A stretch of DNA of 10,622 nucleotides from Paracoccaceae bacterium (GCA_003545125.1 DQCI01000052.1:18026-28647), one strand, 5' to 3'. Shown: positions 1 through 8,585, counted from the stretch's first letter. Made by a program: numbers and translations. Notes: generated from the letters alone by a model not told the origin.

Positions 1-48
1 GCGGCGACCGGGCACCGGACGGTGCCGCTTGCAGCATCGGGCGGCTGA
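1..48 (+). CDS. possible C-terminal tail of an upstream gene (partial)
   Basis: Frame 1 is open from the window edge to a TGA at 46-48 and encodes a short tail ending in ...VPLAASGG. The stop lies 14 bases before the tsaE start, and its TGAGG overlaps the GAGG at 47-50 that could serve as the tsaE ribosome binding site. That close spacing would fit a same-strand neighbour in the same transcript. Only 15 codons are visible, so no product can be assigned. The other two plus-strand frames are also open here, so the choice of frame is an inference from position. Confidence 0.25.
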   Translation, partial: AATGHRTVPLAASGG

Positions 49-62
49 GGTACAACGGGGCC

Positions 63-554
63 ATGAGCGCCCCGTTTCGCCATTTCACCTTCGGCTCGCC
101 GGATGAAACTGCGGCCTTCGCGCGCGCGTTGGCGCCCGGGCTTCGCGCCGGTGACGTGCTGCTGCTCGAAGGCCAGATCGGCAGCGGCAAGACGCATTTC
201 GCCCGCGCGCTGATCCAGGCCCGGCTCGTGGCCGATGGCGCTCCGGCCGAGGATGTGCCCTCGCCCACCTTCACGCTTGTTCAGACCTACGATACCGGGC
301 GGGTCGAGATCTGGCATGCCGATCTCTACCGGCTGACCCATGTCGACGAGGTCGAGGAACTGGGGCTTGCGGAGGCGTTCACCGAGGCGGTCTGCCTCAT
401 CGAATGGCCCGACCGGCTTGGCGATCTCGCACCTGACGGGGCTTTGTCGCTGAGCTTCGCGACCGGTGCCGGGCCCGACACCCGGGTGGTGTCGGCCAGG
501 TCGAACGCGCCGGCCTGGGCGGAGAGGCTCGGGGTGCTGTTCGATGACATCTGA
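63..554 (+). CDS. tsaE: TsaE, tRNA t6A37 biosynthesis ATPase
   Basis: This 163-residue protein is the small ATPase partner of the TsaB-TsaC-TsaD-TsaE system, which makes N6-threonylcarbamoyl-adenosine at position 37 of ANN-decoding tRNAs in the cytoplasm. The sequence shows a P-loop GQIGSGKT at residues 37-44, the family SPTFTLVQ block at 67-74, HADLYRL at 85-91, and IEWPDRL at 113-119. Length and motif order match the family (about 150-165 residues). The ATG at 63 puts the P-loop where the family has it. The frame stays open upstream to the window edge, but a longer N-terminus would be atypical. A GAGG at 47-50 is a distant ribosome binding site candidate. The stop overlaps the next gene by 11 bases, so tsaE is the first complete gene of a coupled train. 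TsaB, TsaC and TsaD are not in the window. Confidence 0.95.
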   Translation: MSAPFRHFTFGSPDETAAFARALAPGLRAGDVLLLEGQIGSGKTHFARALIQARLVADGAPAEDVPSPTFTLVQTYDTGRVEIWHADLYRLTHVDEVEELGLAEAFTEAVCLIEWPDRLGDLAPDGALSLSFATGAGPDTRVVSARSNAPAWAERLGVLFDDI

Positions 555-1533
555 CCGCGCCGCCGCGATCGCCCGCTTTCTTACTCACGTCGGTTGGTGC
601 GGGGCGACGCAGGCACCGCTCGCCGGCGATGCGTCGAGCCGGCGCTATGTGCGGTTGCGGATGGGGAACGACAGAGCCGTATTGATGGATGCACATGGCG
701 ACCGGCGCGGTCTGGAGCGGTTCATCGCGGTCACGGAGCATCTTCTCGGCTGCGGCTTGTCGGCCCCGCGCGTCCTCGCCGCCGATGTGACACGAGGGTT
801 GCTGCTGCTCGAGGACTTCGGCGACGGGCTTTATCCTGCGTTGCTCGCGGCGGACCCGGGGCGTGAAACCCTGCTTTTCACGGCCGCAACCGACGTGCTC
901 GCGGCTCTGCATGCCTGCCCGACCCCCTCCGCGCCGGACCTTGGACCGGACACGCTCACCGAGCAGGCAGGGCTGGTGTATGACAGCTACCTGCCGGCAT
1001 TCACCGGACGCGACGACCGCGGCGCGAAGCGCGCGATGCAGGTACTGATGGCGGAGGCGTTTGCGGCGCTGCCGCGCTGGTCGCCGGTGCTTGCGCTGCG
1101 GGACTTTCACGCCGGGAACCTGTTCTGGCTGCCCGACCGCCCGGGCCCCGCGCGTGTCGGGCTGATCGACTACCAGGATGCAGGCCTCGGCCATCCGCTC
1201 TACGATCTGGTCTCGCTCGCGCGCGATGCGCGGCGCGACGTGGCGCCCGAAACCGTGACCGAGATGCAGGCCCGCTACGCCGCGGCGACCGGGCTGGAGC
1301 CCGGCGCGGCCTGGCCGGTGCTCGCGGTTCAGCGCAACTTGCGTATTCTTGGTATCTTTGCCCGGCTGGCACTCGATCACGGCAAGCCTGCCTATCTCGA
1401 TTTCCTGCCGCGCACCTGGGCGCTTCTGGTTGAGGACCTTGAGCATGCGTCTCTAACCCGGCTGAAGAAGCGCATTCTCACCGATCTGCCGCCCCCCACG
1501 CCCAACCTGATCGCGAGGTTGAAAGGGCAATGA
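544..1533 (+). CDS. amgK: AmgK-like N-acetylmuramate/N-acetylglucosamine anomeric kinase
   Basis: This 329-residue member of the aminoglycoside phosphotransferase/choline kinase fold most likely phosphorylates cell-wall-derived MurNAc (and GlcNAc) at the anomeric carbon, giving the 1-phosphate used by MurU. Visible features are the N-terminal GDASSRRYVRL block at 28-38, the catalytic loop D187-FHAGN-192, and the metal-binding IDYQD segment with D209 and D212 followed by GHPLYDLVSL. The usual kinase lysine strand reads AVLMDA instead, which is the AmgK-style version. The start at 544 is preferred over an in-frame ATG at 466: it overlaps tsaE by only 11 bases, has GGGG at 531-534 as a ribosome binding site, and removes an arginine/proline-rich N-terminus that is out-of-frame tsaE sequence. 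The overlapping uridylyltransferase downstream is the strongest argument for AmgK over a drug-modifying kinase. Substrate is inferred, not shown. Confidence 0.82.
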   Translation: MTSDRAAAIARFLTHVGWCGATQAPLAGDASSRRYVRLRMGNDRAVLMDAHGDRRGLERFIAVTEHLLGCGLSAPRVLAADVTRGLLLLEDFGDGLYPALLAADPGRETLLFTAATDVLAALHACPTPSAPDLGPDTLTEQAGLVYDSYLPAFTGRDDRGAKRAMQVLMAEAFAALPRWSPVLALRDFHAGNLFWLPDRPGPARVGLIDYQDAGLGHPLYDLVSLARDARRDVAPETVTEMQARYAAATGLEPGAAWPVLAVQRNLRILGIFARLALDHGKPAYLDFLPRTWALLVEDLEHASLTRLKKRILTDLPPPTPNLIARLKGQ

Positions 1534-2225
1534 CCGACCATCCCGAAGCCGTAATGATCTTCGCCGCCGGGCGTGGCACCCGCATGGGCGCGTTGACCCA
1601 GACGCGGCCGAAACCGCTCATCGAGGTCGCGGGCAAACCGCTCATCGACCATGCGCTTGAGCTGGCGGAACACGCAGGGGCCACCCGGCTGGTCGCGAAC
1701 CTGCATTACCTGCCGGACCAGCTCGCCACCCATCTCGCCCCGCGCGGCGTGAAGCTCTCGTTTGAGACCGATCAGCTCCTGGAAACCGGCGGCGGGCTTC
1801 GGCGCGCGCTGCCGCTGCTCGGGCCCGACCCGGTGTTCACCATCAACGCCGATGCGGTCTGGACGGGGCCGAACCCGCTCGCGGAACTCGCCAGGGCCTG
1901 GAACCCGGAGACGATGGACGCGCTTTTGCTGCTCGTGCCCCGCGAAAGAGCGACCGGCCACAAGGGCGCGGGCGATTTCGACCTTGGCGCCGATGGCCGG
2001 CTGGAACGGGGGGCCGGGCTCGTCTACGTTGGGGCGCAGATCATCCGGACGGACGGTCTGAGCGCAGTGGAGGACGAAGTGTTTTCGTTGAATCTGATGT
2101 GGGACAGGATGTTGGCCACCGGGCGGCTGTTCGGCGCTGTGCACACCGGAGGATGGTGCGATGTCGGGCACCCCGGCGGGATCAGTGAGGCCGAGGCCCT
2201 GCTCGCGGGCGCCACCGATGTTTGA
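1530..2225 (+). CDS. murU: MurU-like N-acetylmuramate-1-phosphate uridylyltransferase
   Basis: This 231-residue nucleotidyltransferase (GlmU/RmlA-like GT-A fold) probably converts MurNAc-1-phosphate and UTP to UDP-MurNAc. In Pseudomonas putida this is the last step of the anabolic recycling route that bypasses MurA/MurB and lowers sensitivity to fosfomycin. The diagnostic nucleotide-binding signature lies near the N-terminus: AAGRGTRMG followed by TRPKPLIEVAGKPLIDHAL. TGGGLRRAL and the metal-binding FTINADAVW follow, and the C-terminus has GGWCDVGHP. There is no C-terminal acyltransferase repeat, so it is not GlmU, and the short length fits MurU. It starts on an ATGA shared with the amgK stop (4-base overlap) with AAGGG close upstream at 1523-1527, and it overlaps addB by 8 bases. 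A generic sugar-1-phosphate nucleotidyltransferase is the alternative; pairing with AmgK favours MurU. Confidence 0.83.
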   Translation: MTDHPEAVMIFAAGRGTRMGALTQTRPKPLIEVAGKPLIDHALELAEHAGATRLVANLHYLPDQLATHLAPRGVKLSFETDQLLETGGGLRRALPLLGPDPVFTINADAVWTGPNPLAELARAWNPETMDALLLLVPRERATGHKGAGDFDLGADGRLERGAGLVYVGAQIIRTDGLSAVEDEVFSLNLMWDRMLATGRLFGAVHTGGWCDVGHPGGISEAEALLAGATDV

Positions 2226-5163
2226 GCCCACCGAGGCCCCGCGGCTCTTCGCCCTGCCGCCCGGGGTGGACTATCCCGCTGCGGTCGTCGCCGGGCTGAT
2301 CGAGCGGATGGCGGGACAGCCGCCCGAAGCGCTCGCCCGGGTGACGCTCTACGTCAACACCCGGCGGATGGGCCGACGGCTGGCCGAGCTGTTCGACACC
2401 GGCCCCGGCCGGCTCCTGCCGCGCATCCGCCTTGTGACCGATCTCGGGCGCGATGCCGCCTTTGCCGACCTGCCGCCCGCCGTCTCGCCGCTCCGCCGAC
2501 GGCTGGAACTGGCCGAGCTCGTGTCCCAACTGCTCGACAGCCAGCCCGACCTCGCCCCGCGCGCGGCGATCTACGGTCTTGCCGACAGCCTCGCCGGTCT
2601 CGTCGACGAGATGCAGGGCGAAGGGGTGGACCCCGACGCCATCCGCGCGCTCGACGTAAGCGATCTGTCCGGCCACTGGCAGCGCAGTCTGGCCTTTCTC
2701 GACGTGGTCGAACGGTTTTTTGGCAGCGACAGCGGCGAACCGCCTGATATCGAAGCGCGGCAACGGCGGGTGATCGAACGGCTGGTCGAGCTTTGGCAAC
2801 ATAGCCCGCCGGAAACGCCGGTGCTGATGGTCGGCTCAACCGGATCGCGCGGGGCCACGCAGCTTTTCATGCAGAGCATCGCACGGCTGCCGCAGGGCGC
2901 GGTGATCCTGCCGGGCTACGACACGGAACAGCCGCGCCAGGTTTGGGACGAGCTTTGGCTCGAAGGTGGGATGCTCGCCGAGGATCACCCGCAGTTTCGC
3001 TTCGCCCGGTTGATGAAGGCGCTGGGCGCCGGACCGGAGCAGGTGGCGCCCTGGTCGGAAACGACGCCCGCCAACCCCCGGCGCAACGCGCTTGTCTCGC
3101 TCGCGCTGAGGCCCGCCCCGGTCACCGACCGGTGGCAGGAGGAAGGGCCGCGCTTCGAGGGGATCGCCGAAGCGGCCCGGGGGATGACGCTGATCGAAGC
3201 GCCGAGCCCGCGGGCGGAAGCGGGCGCCATTGCGCTGGTCTTGCGTCAGGCTGTCGAGGCGGGGCAGGCCGCCGCGCTCATCACCCCCGACCGGACGCTG
3301 ACCCGGCAGGTGACCGCAGCACTCGACCGCTGGCGGATCGAGCCCGACGACAGCGCCGGACGACCGCTGCCGCTGACCCCGCCGGGGCGGCTCCTGCGCC
3401 AGGTTGCCGACCTTATCGGCACCAAGGCCGCCGCCCCCGGCCTGCTCGCACTCCTGAAACATCCGCTCACCAACACCGGGTCGGATGTGCGCGGCGAGCA
3501 CCTGCGTCACACCCGCGACCTCGAGCTCGAAGCCCTGCGCGACGACATGCCGTATCCGACCGCTACGAGCCTTGCCGCATGGGCCGACACGCGCGAGGAC
3601 CGTCGCGCCTGGGTGGGGTGGCTCGGACCACTGCTCGATGCCTTGGCCGTTGGCGGCCCCCGGCCGCTCCCGGAGCATGTCGCACAGACGATCGCCCTCG
3701 CCGAGCTGTTCGCGGCCGGACCGGCGGGCACGGGAAGTGGCGGGTTATGGGACAAACCCGCAGGCCGGGAAGCGCGGCGCGTGGTCGACGAATTGCAACG
3801 CGAGGCACCCTTCGGCGGGCGCTTCACGCAAGCCGACTACCGCGATCTCTTCGCCGCCGTGCTCCAACGCGGCGAGGTGCGCGATCCCGTGGCGCCGCAC
3901 CCGAAGGTGCAGATCTGGGGCACGCTGGAGGCACGGGTACAGGGGGTTGAGCGCGTCATCCTTGCCGGTCTCAACGACGGAACCTGGCCCGAATTGCCCG
4001 TGCCAGACCCCTGGATGAACCGCCGGATGCGGTTTGATGCGGGTCTATTGCTGCCCGAACGGCGCGTTGGCCTGTCCGCGCACGACTTCCAGCAGGCGAT
4101 TTCCGCACGCGAGGTCGTGCTGACCCGCGCGATCCGCGGCGACGAGAGCCAGACGGTGCCGTCGCGCTGGCTGAACCGGCTCACCAACCTGATGCAGGGC
4201 ATGTCGGACGCGGGTGCGGCGGAGTTGGAGGCGATGCGCACCCGTGGCCGGGACTGGATCGCGCAGGCCGAAGCCCTCGACGCCGCCGCGCGCATCGACC
4301 CGGCGCCGCGGCCCTCGCCGCGCCCGCCGGTTGAGGCGCGGCCGAACCGTCTTTCGGTCACCCGGATCTCGAAACTGGTGCGCGATCCTTATGCGATCTA
4401 CGCCGAAAAGGTGCTGGGGCTCCGGCCATTGCGCCCGCTGAATCCCTCGCCGGATGCGCCCTTGCGGGGCACGATCCTGCATGAGGTGATGGAGCGGTTC
4501 GTGAACGAGACCCCGGCCGGGGAAGATCCGCGCGGCGCGCGCGACCGGCTGTTGGCGGTGGCGGGTGAGGTGCTGGAAGAACGCGCGCCTTGGCCCGCGG
4601 CGCGCGTGCTCTGGCTCGCCAAGCTCGGCCGCATCGCCGACAGCTTTCTCGCGGACGAGGCCGATAGGCGCGCGCGCGCCGCACCCGTGGCGACCGAGGC
4701 GCGCGGCGAAATGAGGTTGGACAGTCTCGATTTCACCCTGTCCGCCAGTGCCGACCGGATCGATCGTGACGCGCAAGGGGCGCTCTATATCTACGATTAC
4801 AAGACCGGCGCGATCCCGTCGAAAAAGCAGCAAGAGCAGTTCGACAAACAGCTCACCCTCGAAGCGGTGATGGCCGAGGCGGGCGCCTTTGCCGATGTCG
4901 GCCGCGCGCATGTGGCGGAGGTGGCCTACATCGGGCTCGGGGCCAATACCAAGTTCGTGCCGATCGAGATCGGGTCTGAAACCGTCGCCACGACCCGCGC
5001 GGAACTCGCGGACCTGATCGGCGCGTACCGCAACCGGGCGCAGGGCTACACCGCGCAGCGGGTGCCCGAGAAACTTTCTTTCGCGGGTGATTACGATCAT
5101 TTGTCGCGGTTCGGGGAATGGGACCTCGCGACGTCGCCCGTGGCGATGGAGGTCGGCGAATGA
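2218..5163 (+). CDS. addB: AddB, double-strand break repair nuclease subunit
   Basis: This 981-residue protein is the second subunit of the AddAB helicase-nuclease, which resects double-strand breaks and loads RecA, replacing RecBCD. The C-terminal PD-(D/E)XK nuclease is intact. It has RISKLVRDPYAIYAEKVL, then GTILHEVMERF with H755, D846 in SADRIDR, D860 and K862 in YDYKTG, and Q878 in KQLTLE. The middle has the degenerate helicase block LAGLNDGTWP at 582-591 and the VGLSAHDFQQA region. No P-loop is visible at the N-terminus, so this subunit probably does not hydrolyse ATP. The mature frame contains no cysteine at all, so it cannot carry the iron-sulfur cluster of Firmicute AddB. The start at 2218 (8-base overlap with murU, weak ribosome binding site) is preferred over the in-frame ATG at 2161, which adds out-of-frame murU sequence. 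It overlaps addA by 4 bases. Confidence 0.95.
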   Translation: MFEPTEAPRLFALPPGVDYPAAVVAGLIERMAGQPPEALARVTLYVNTRRMGRRLAELFDTGPGRLLPRIRLVTDLGRDAAFADLPPAVSPLRRRLELAELVSQLLDSQPDLAPRAAIYGLADSLAGLVDEMQGEGVDPDAIRALDVSDLSGHWQRSLAFLDVVERFFGSDSGEPPDIEARQRRVIERLVELWQHSPPETPVLMVGSTGSRGATQLFMQSIARLPQGAVILPGYDTEQPRQVWDELWLEGGMLAEDHPQFRFARLMKALGAGPEQVAPWSETTPANPRRNALVSLALRPAPVTDRWQEEGPRFEGIAEAARGMTLIEAPSPRAEAGAIALVLRQAVEAGQAAALITPDRTLTRQVTAALDRWRIEPDDSAGRPLPLTPPGRLLRQVADLIGTKAAAPGLLALLKHPLTNTGSDVRGEHLRHTRDLELEALRDDMPYPTATSLAAWADTREDRRAWVGWLGPLLDALAVGGPRPLPEHVAQTIALAELFAAGPAGTGSGGLWDKPAGREARRVVDELQREAPFGGRFTQADYRDLFAAVLQRGEVRDPVAPHPKVQIWGTLEARVQGVERVILAGLNDGTWPELPVPDPWMNRRMRFDAGLLLPERRVGLSAHDFQQAISAREVVLTRAIRGDESQTVPSRWLNRLTNLMQGMSDAGAAELEAMRTRGRDWIAQAEALDAAARIDPAPRPSPRPPVEARPNRLSVTRISKLVRDPYAIYAEKVLGLRPLRPLNPSPDAPLRGTILHEVMERFVNETPAGEDPRGARDRLLAVAGEVLEERAPWPAARVLWLAKLGRIADSFLADEADRRARAAPVATEARGEMRLDSLDFTLSASADRIDRDAQGALYIYDYKTGAIPSKKQQEQFDKQLTLEAVMAEAGAFADVGRAHVAEVAYIGLGANTKFVPIEIGSETVATTRAELADLIGAYRNRAQGYTAQRVPEKLSFAGDYDHLSRFGEWDLATSPVAMEVGE
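5148..5152 (+). promoter_or_regulatory. ribosome binding site of addA
   Basis: A perfect GGAGG sits 7 bases before the ATG at 5160. It fixes the addA start at that codon and not at the in-frame ATG at 5118. It lies inside the addB coding end, so addA can be initiated independently as well as by coupling. Confidence 0.75.
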
Positions 5164-8100
5164 AGTTTGACGACGCCACGCTGCGCCAGATCGAAGCCGC
5201 CGACCCGACCGCCAACACCTGGCTTTCGGCAAATGCGGGCTCCGGCAAGACCCGGGTGCTGACCAACCGGGTCGCGCGGCTGCTGCTCACCGGCGTGTCG
5301 CCGCAGAACATCCTCTGCCTGACCTATACCAAGGCGGCCGCGAGCGAGATGCAGAACCGGCTGTTTGGCACGCTGGGGGCGTGGGCGATGAAGCCCGCGG
5401 ATGCGCTGCGCGACGAATTGGAAAAGCTCGGGGTGGAGGATACCGGCGATCTTGCACAGGCGCGCCGGCTTTTCGCGGCGGCGATCGAGACACCGGGCGG
5501 CCTCAAGATCCAGACCATCCACTCGTTCTGTGCCGCAATTCTGCGACGGTTTCCGCTCGAAGCCGGGGTCAGCCCGCAGTTTCAGGAGATGGACGACCGC
5601 TCGGCCAAGCTTTTGCAGGCGGAAGTGCTTGACGACATGGCGCTGGGGCCGAAACGCGCGGGCCTCGAAGCGCTCGCGCGGTTCTTCACCGACAGCGATT
5701 TCACCGCGCTGACGGCGGAGATCGTGCGGCGGCGGGGCGGGTTTACAGCGGACGTGTCCGAGGACGAGATCCGGGGCTGGTTTGGGCTGGAACCGGGGTT
5801 CGGGGAGCCCGAGCTGGAGGCGCTCGCCTTCGCACCGGGCGATGGGCGGCTGATTGTGGATCTGATCGAGGCGCTCAATCAGGGCTCGTCAAATGATGTG
5901 AAGGCCGCGGGCTATCTGTCGGACATAGATCCCGCGGGCTTGTCTATCAATGATCTGCCGGTGTTGGAGCGCGTGTTTCTGATCGGCGCGAAATCCAAGA
6001 CCCAGGAACCATTCACCGCCAAGATCGGGGCGTTTCCGACGAAGGCGACGCGCGAAGGTGCGGCCGCGCCGCTGATGGACGGGTTGGAGGGGTTGATGGC
6101 CCGTGTCGAGGTGGCGCGGCCGAAACGCCTCGGGCTTGATGCCGCCCAAAAAACCCTTGCGCTGCACCGCTTCGCCCGACCGTTCGTGGCAGACTATGAA
6201 GTCCGAAAACAGGCGCGTGGCTGGCTCGATTTCGACGATCTGATCCTGCGCGCCGGGCTTTTGCTCAACGATCCGGGCCTCGCCGCCTGGGTGCTCTACC
6301 GGCTCGACGGCGGCATCGACCACATTCTGGTCGACGAGGCGCAGGACACCTCGCCCGACCAGTGGCGGGTGATCGAGAGCCTTGCGCGCGAGTTTACCAG
6401 CGGCGAGAGCGCGCGGTCCGAACGGATGCGCACGCTGTTCGTGGTCGGCGACATGAAACAGTCGATCTACTCGTTCCAGGGTGCGGACCCGACCGGGTTT
6501 ACCCGGATGCAGGGGCAGTTCGCGGGCGCCTTCGGGCAGGTGGGCGTGACGCTGCGCGACCTGGAGCTGGAATACTCCTTCCGGTCTTCGCTGGCGGTGC
6601 TGAACTTTGTCGATCACGCGTTGGAAGAGGCGCCGGGGCTTGGCCGCGAGGTCAAGCACGTCACCTTCGATACCGAACGGCCGGGCCGGGTCGATCTCTG
6701 GCCGGTGGTCGAAAAGGAAGACGACGCAGAGCCTGCGCATTGGACCGACCCGGTCGACATGCCCGCGCCGACCGACGCTCCGGTGAAACTTGCCGGGCTG
6801 ATCGCCGACACGATCGCCGAGATGCTGGAAACAGGCACTATTCCGGCGAAAGACGGCGGGCTCAGACCGATCGCCGCGGGCGACATCATGGTGCTGGTAC
6901 GGCGGCGGTCAGCGCTCTTTCACCAGATCATCCGCGCCTGCAAGGCGCGCGGTGTCCCGATCGCCGGGGCCGACCGGCTGAGGATCGGGGGGGAGCTGGC
7001 GGTCAAGGACCTGACTGCGGTGCTGGCCTTCCTCGCGACTCCCGAGGACGACCTCTCGCTCGCCGCAGCCCTGCGGTCGCCGCTGTTCGGGCTCGACGAA
7101 GACGATCTGTTCCGCCTCGCGCATCCGCGCGGCAAGGCCTACCTGTGGAACGCGCTGCGCGACGCCGGCGCGCTTCACGGCAAAACCCTGTCCTGCCTCG
7201 ACGACCTGCGTGGACAGGCGGATTATCTCCGCCCCTACGAGCTGATCGACCGCATCCTCACCAGGCACGACGGCCGCCGCCGCCTTGTCGCCCGGCTCGG
7301 TACCGAGGCCGAGGATGGGATCGACGCGCTGCTCGCCCAGGCGCTTGCCTACGAACGCATCGAGGTACCCAGCCTCACCGGTTTCCTGACCTGGCTCGCG
7401 GCGGAAGAGGTCGAGATCAAGCGGCAGATGGACAGTGCCGGGGACCGGGTGCGGGTGATGACGGTGCACGGGGCCAAGGGGCTCGAAGCCCCGGTGGTGA
7501 TCCTGCCCGATACCGGCAAGCGGCGGGCAAACGATCGCGACCGGCTGGTGGAGACGGAGACCGGCACAGCCTGGAAGATCGCCAAGGACGCGGCCCCGCC
7601 GGTGCTGCGCGCCGCCGCCGATGCGCGCGCGGAGCGCGAACGCGAAGAGGCGATGCGCCTGTTCTATGTCGCGATGACCCGAGCCGAAAGCTGGCTGATC
7701 ATCGCCGCCGCGGGTGACGTCGGAAAACCGGACGACGGCGAGGTCTGGTACCGGATCGCAGAGGCCGGCATGGCCGAGGCCGGCGCGGTGAGATTTGAAT
7801 TCAACGGCGAGCCCGGGTTGCGCTTTGAGACCGGAGACTGGCACGCAGACGTGACGCCCCGCGAAACGGCCGAGCACGGCGCGCCGGTCACCCTGCCCGC
7901 GTGGACGACCGAAATCGCCTCACCGCCGGGCGCCGAACCGCGCCCGCTGTCGCCCTCCGATCTCGGCGGCGCCAAGATCGTTTTCGGTCCCGACGATGAG
8001 CCGGACGCCGATGACACCGAGGCCGCGCTGCGGCACGGACGCCAGGTCCACCGGCTGCTGGAATTCCTGCCAAGCTACAAGCGGGACGATTGGACGGAGA

Positions 8101-8552
8101 CCGCCCGGGCGCTTCTCGCGTTCGGCGAAGATGCCGCGCCCACCGCGGAGGCCGACGCGCTTCTGACCCAGGTGCGCAGGGTTCTGGATGCCCCGGATCT
8201 GGCCCACCTGTTCGCAGCTGAAACGCTCGCTGAGGTGGAGATCTCGGCCCCTGCCGGTAGCGAAAGCACTGTGCGGATCCACGGCATCATCGACCGGCTG
8301 ATCGTCGAACCCGGGCGCGTGCTCGCCGTCGATTTCAAGACCAACCGGATCGTGCCCGACCGGCCGGAGGATATTCCCGAGGGCATCCTGCGCCAGATGG
8401 GCGCCTACGAAGCCGGGTTGCGCGACATCTATCCTGGGCGCAGGATCGACACTGCAATCCTCTGGACGAGGCAAGCGCGCCTCATGCTCCTGCCCCCCGA
8501 CCTCGCGTTGCGCGCATTTGGCCGACTTGACGCGGGCCAAGGCGGTTCCTAG
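5160..8552 (+). CDS. addA: AddA, UvrD-family helicase-nuclease subunit
   Basis: This 1130-residue protein is the motor and second nuclease of AddAB. It unwinds DNA ends 3' to 5' and cuts the 3'-ended strand until a Chi-type sequence is met. Superfamily 1 motifs occur in order: Walker A ANAGSGKT at 24-31, LTYTKAAASEMQNR (motif Ia), Walker B LVDEAQDTSP with D392-E393, VVGDMKQSIYSFQGA at 428-442, LEYSFRSS, VMTVHGAKGLEAPVV around H770, and LFYVAMTR ending at R841. The C-terminal RecB-type nuclease has H964 in GRQVHRLLEF, D1045 in IIDRLIV, D1058 and K1060 in AVDFKTNR, and Q1079 in LRQMGAYEAG. Both activities therefore look intact. It is slightly shorter than the Bacillus protein, as usual in Alphaproteobacteria. 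The ATGA overlap with addB points to stoichiometric, coupled production of the two subunits. Confidence 0.97.
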   Translation: MKFDDATLRQIEAADPTANTWLSANAGSGKTRVLTNRVARLLLTGVSPQNILCLTYTKAAASEMQNRLFGTLGAWAMKPADALRDELEKLGVEDTGDLAQARRLFAAAIETPGGLKIQTIHSFCAAILRRFPLEAGVSPQFQEMDDRSAKLLQAEVLDDMALGPKRAGLEALARFFTDSDFTALTAEIVRRRGGFTADVSEDEIRGWFGLEPGFGEPELEALAFAPGDGRLIVDLIEALNQGSSNDVKAAGYLSDIDPAGLSINDLPVLERVFLIGAKSKTQEPFTAKIGAFPTKATREGAAAPLMDGLEGLMARVEVARPKRLGLDAAQKTLALHRFARPFVADYEVRKQARGWLDFDDLILRAGLLLNDPGLAAWVLYRLDGGIDHILVDEAQDTSPDQWRVIESLAREFTSGESARSERMRTLFVVGDMKQSIYSFQGADPTGFTRMQGQFAGAFGQVGVTLRDLELEYSFRSSLAVLNFVDHALEEAPGLGREVKHVTFDTERPGRVDLWPVVEKEDDAEPAHWTDPVDMPAPTDAPVKLAGLIADTIAEMLETGTIPAKDGGLRPIAAGDIMVLVRRRSALFHQIIRACKARGVPIAGADRLRIGGELAVKDLTAVLAFLATPEDDLSLAAALRSPLFGLDEDDLFRLAHPRGKAYLWNALRDAGALHGKTLSCLDDLRGQADYLRPYELIDRILTRHDGRRRLVARLGTEAEDGIDALLAQALAYERIEVPSLTGFLTWLAAEEVEIKRQMDSAGDRVRVMTVHGAKGLEAPVVILPDTGKRRANDRDRLVETETGTAWKIAKDAAPPVLRAAADARAEREREEAMRLFYVAMTRAESWLIIAAAGDVGKPDDGEVWYRIAEAGMAEAGAVRFEFNGEPGLRFETGDWHADVTPRETAEHGAPVTLPAWTTEIASPPGAEPRPLSPSDLGGAKIVFGPDDEPDADDTEAALRHGRQVHRLLEFLPSYKRDDWTETARALLAFGEDAAPTAEADALLTQVRRVLDAPDLAHLFAAETLAEVEISAPAGSESTVRIHGIIDRLIVEPGRVLAVDFKTNRIVPDRPEDIPEGILRQMGAYEAGLRDIYPGRRIDTAILWTRQARLMLLPPDLALRAFGRLDAGQGGS

Positions 8553-8555
8553 GTT
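8527..8555 (+). promoter_or_regulatory. candidate trxA promoter inside the end of addA
   Basis: TTGACG (8527-8532) and TAGGTT (8550-8555) are separated by 17 bases, a sigma70-like layout with a strong -35 and a moderate -10. The -10 box begins with the TAG stop codon of addA. A start near 8562 would give a leader of about 24 bases ahead of the trxA ATG. This was found by eye against the consensus, so chance matches are possible. Confidence 0.4.
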
Positions 8556-8572
8556 CGTTGCAACCTTTTATT
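8551..8572 (+). terminator. weak hairpin with T-rich tail after addA (possible attenuator)
   Basis: AGGTT (8551-8555) can pair with AACCT (8562-8566) around a six-base loop, followed by TTTATT. The stem has only five pairs, two of them G-C, so at most it would slow or partly stop transcription leaving addA. It overlaps the candidate trxA promoter. Confidence 0.25.
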
Positions 8573-8575
8573 CAT

Positions 8576-8579
8576 GGAG
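8576..8579 (+). promoter_or_regulatory. ribosome binding site of trxA
   Basis: GGAG lies 6 bases before the ATG at 8586. It decides the start: the ATG at 8574, also in frame, would overlap this site and has nothing comparable upstream. Confidence 0.75.
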
Positions 8580-8585
8580 TCTAAT

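Noticed and set aside
466..543. Upstream ATG extending the AmgK-like protein by 26 residues
   Set aside because: The added residues are out-of-frame tsaE coding sequence, rich in Arg/Pro/Gly; the ATG at 544 gives a typical overlap and length.
397..1446. 349-codon minus-strand frame across tsaE and amgK
   Set aside because: It is a shadow of the plus-strand genes. It is arginine- and proline-rich with no recognisable domain, as expected opposite GC-rich coding sequence.
2943..3950. 335-codon plus-strand frame inside addB in another frame
   Set aside because: Arginine/glycine/proline-rich shadow of addB with no independent support.
4045..5232. 395-codon minus-strand frame opposite addB and the addA start
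   Set aside because: Long open antisense frames are common at this GC content. The composition is atypical and the plus-strand AddB nuclease motifs account for the conservation.
6362..7717. 451-codon plus-strand frame inside addA in another frame
   Set aside because: Extremely rich in arginine and alanine, with no domain; the addA frame here carries the helicase motifs.
6909..7877. 322-codon minus-strand frame opposite addA
   Set aside because: Shadow frame with no start signal or recognisable motif, fully covered by the helicase region.
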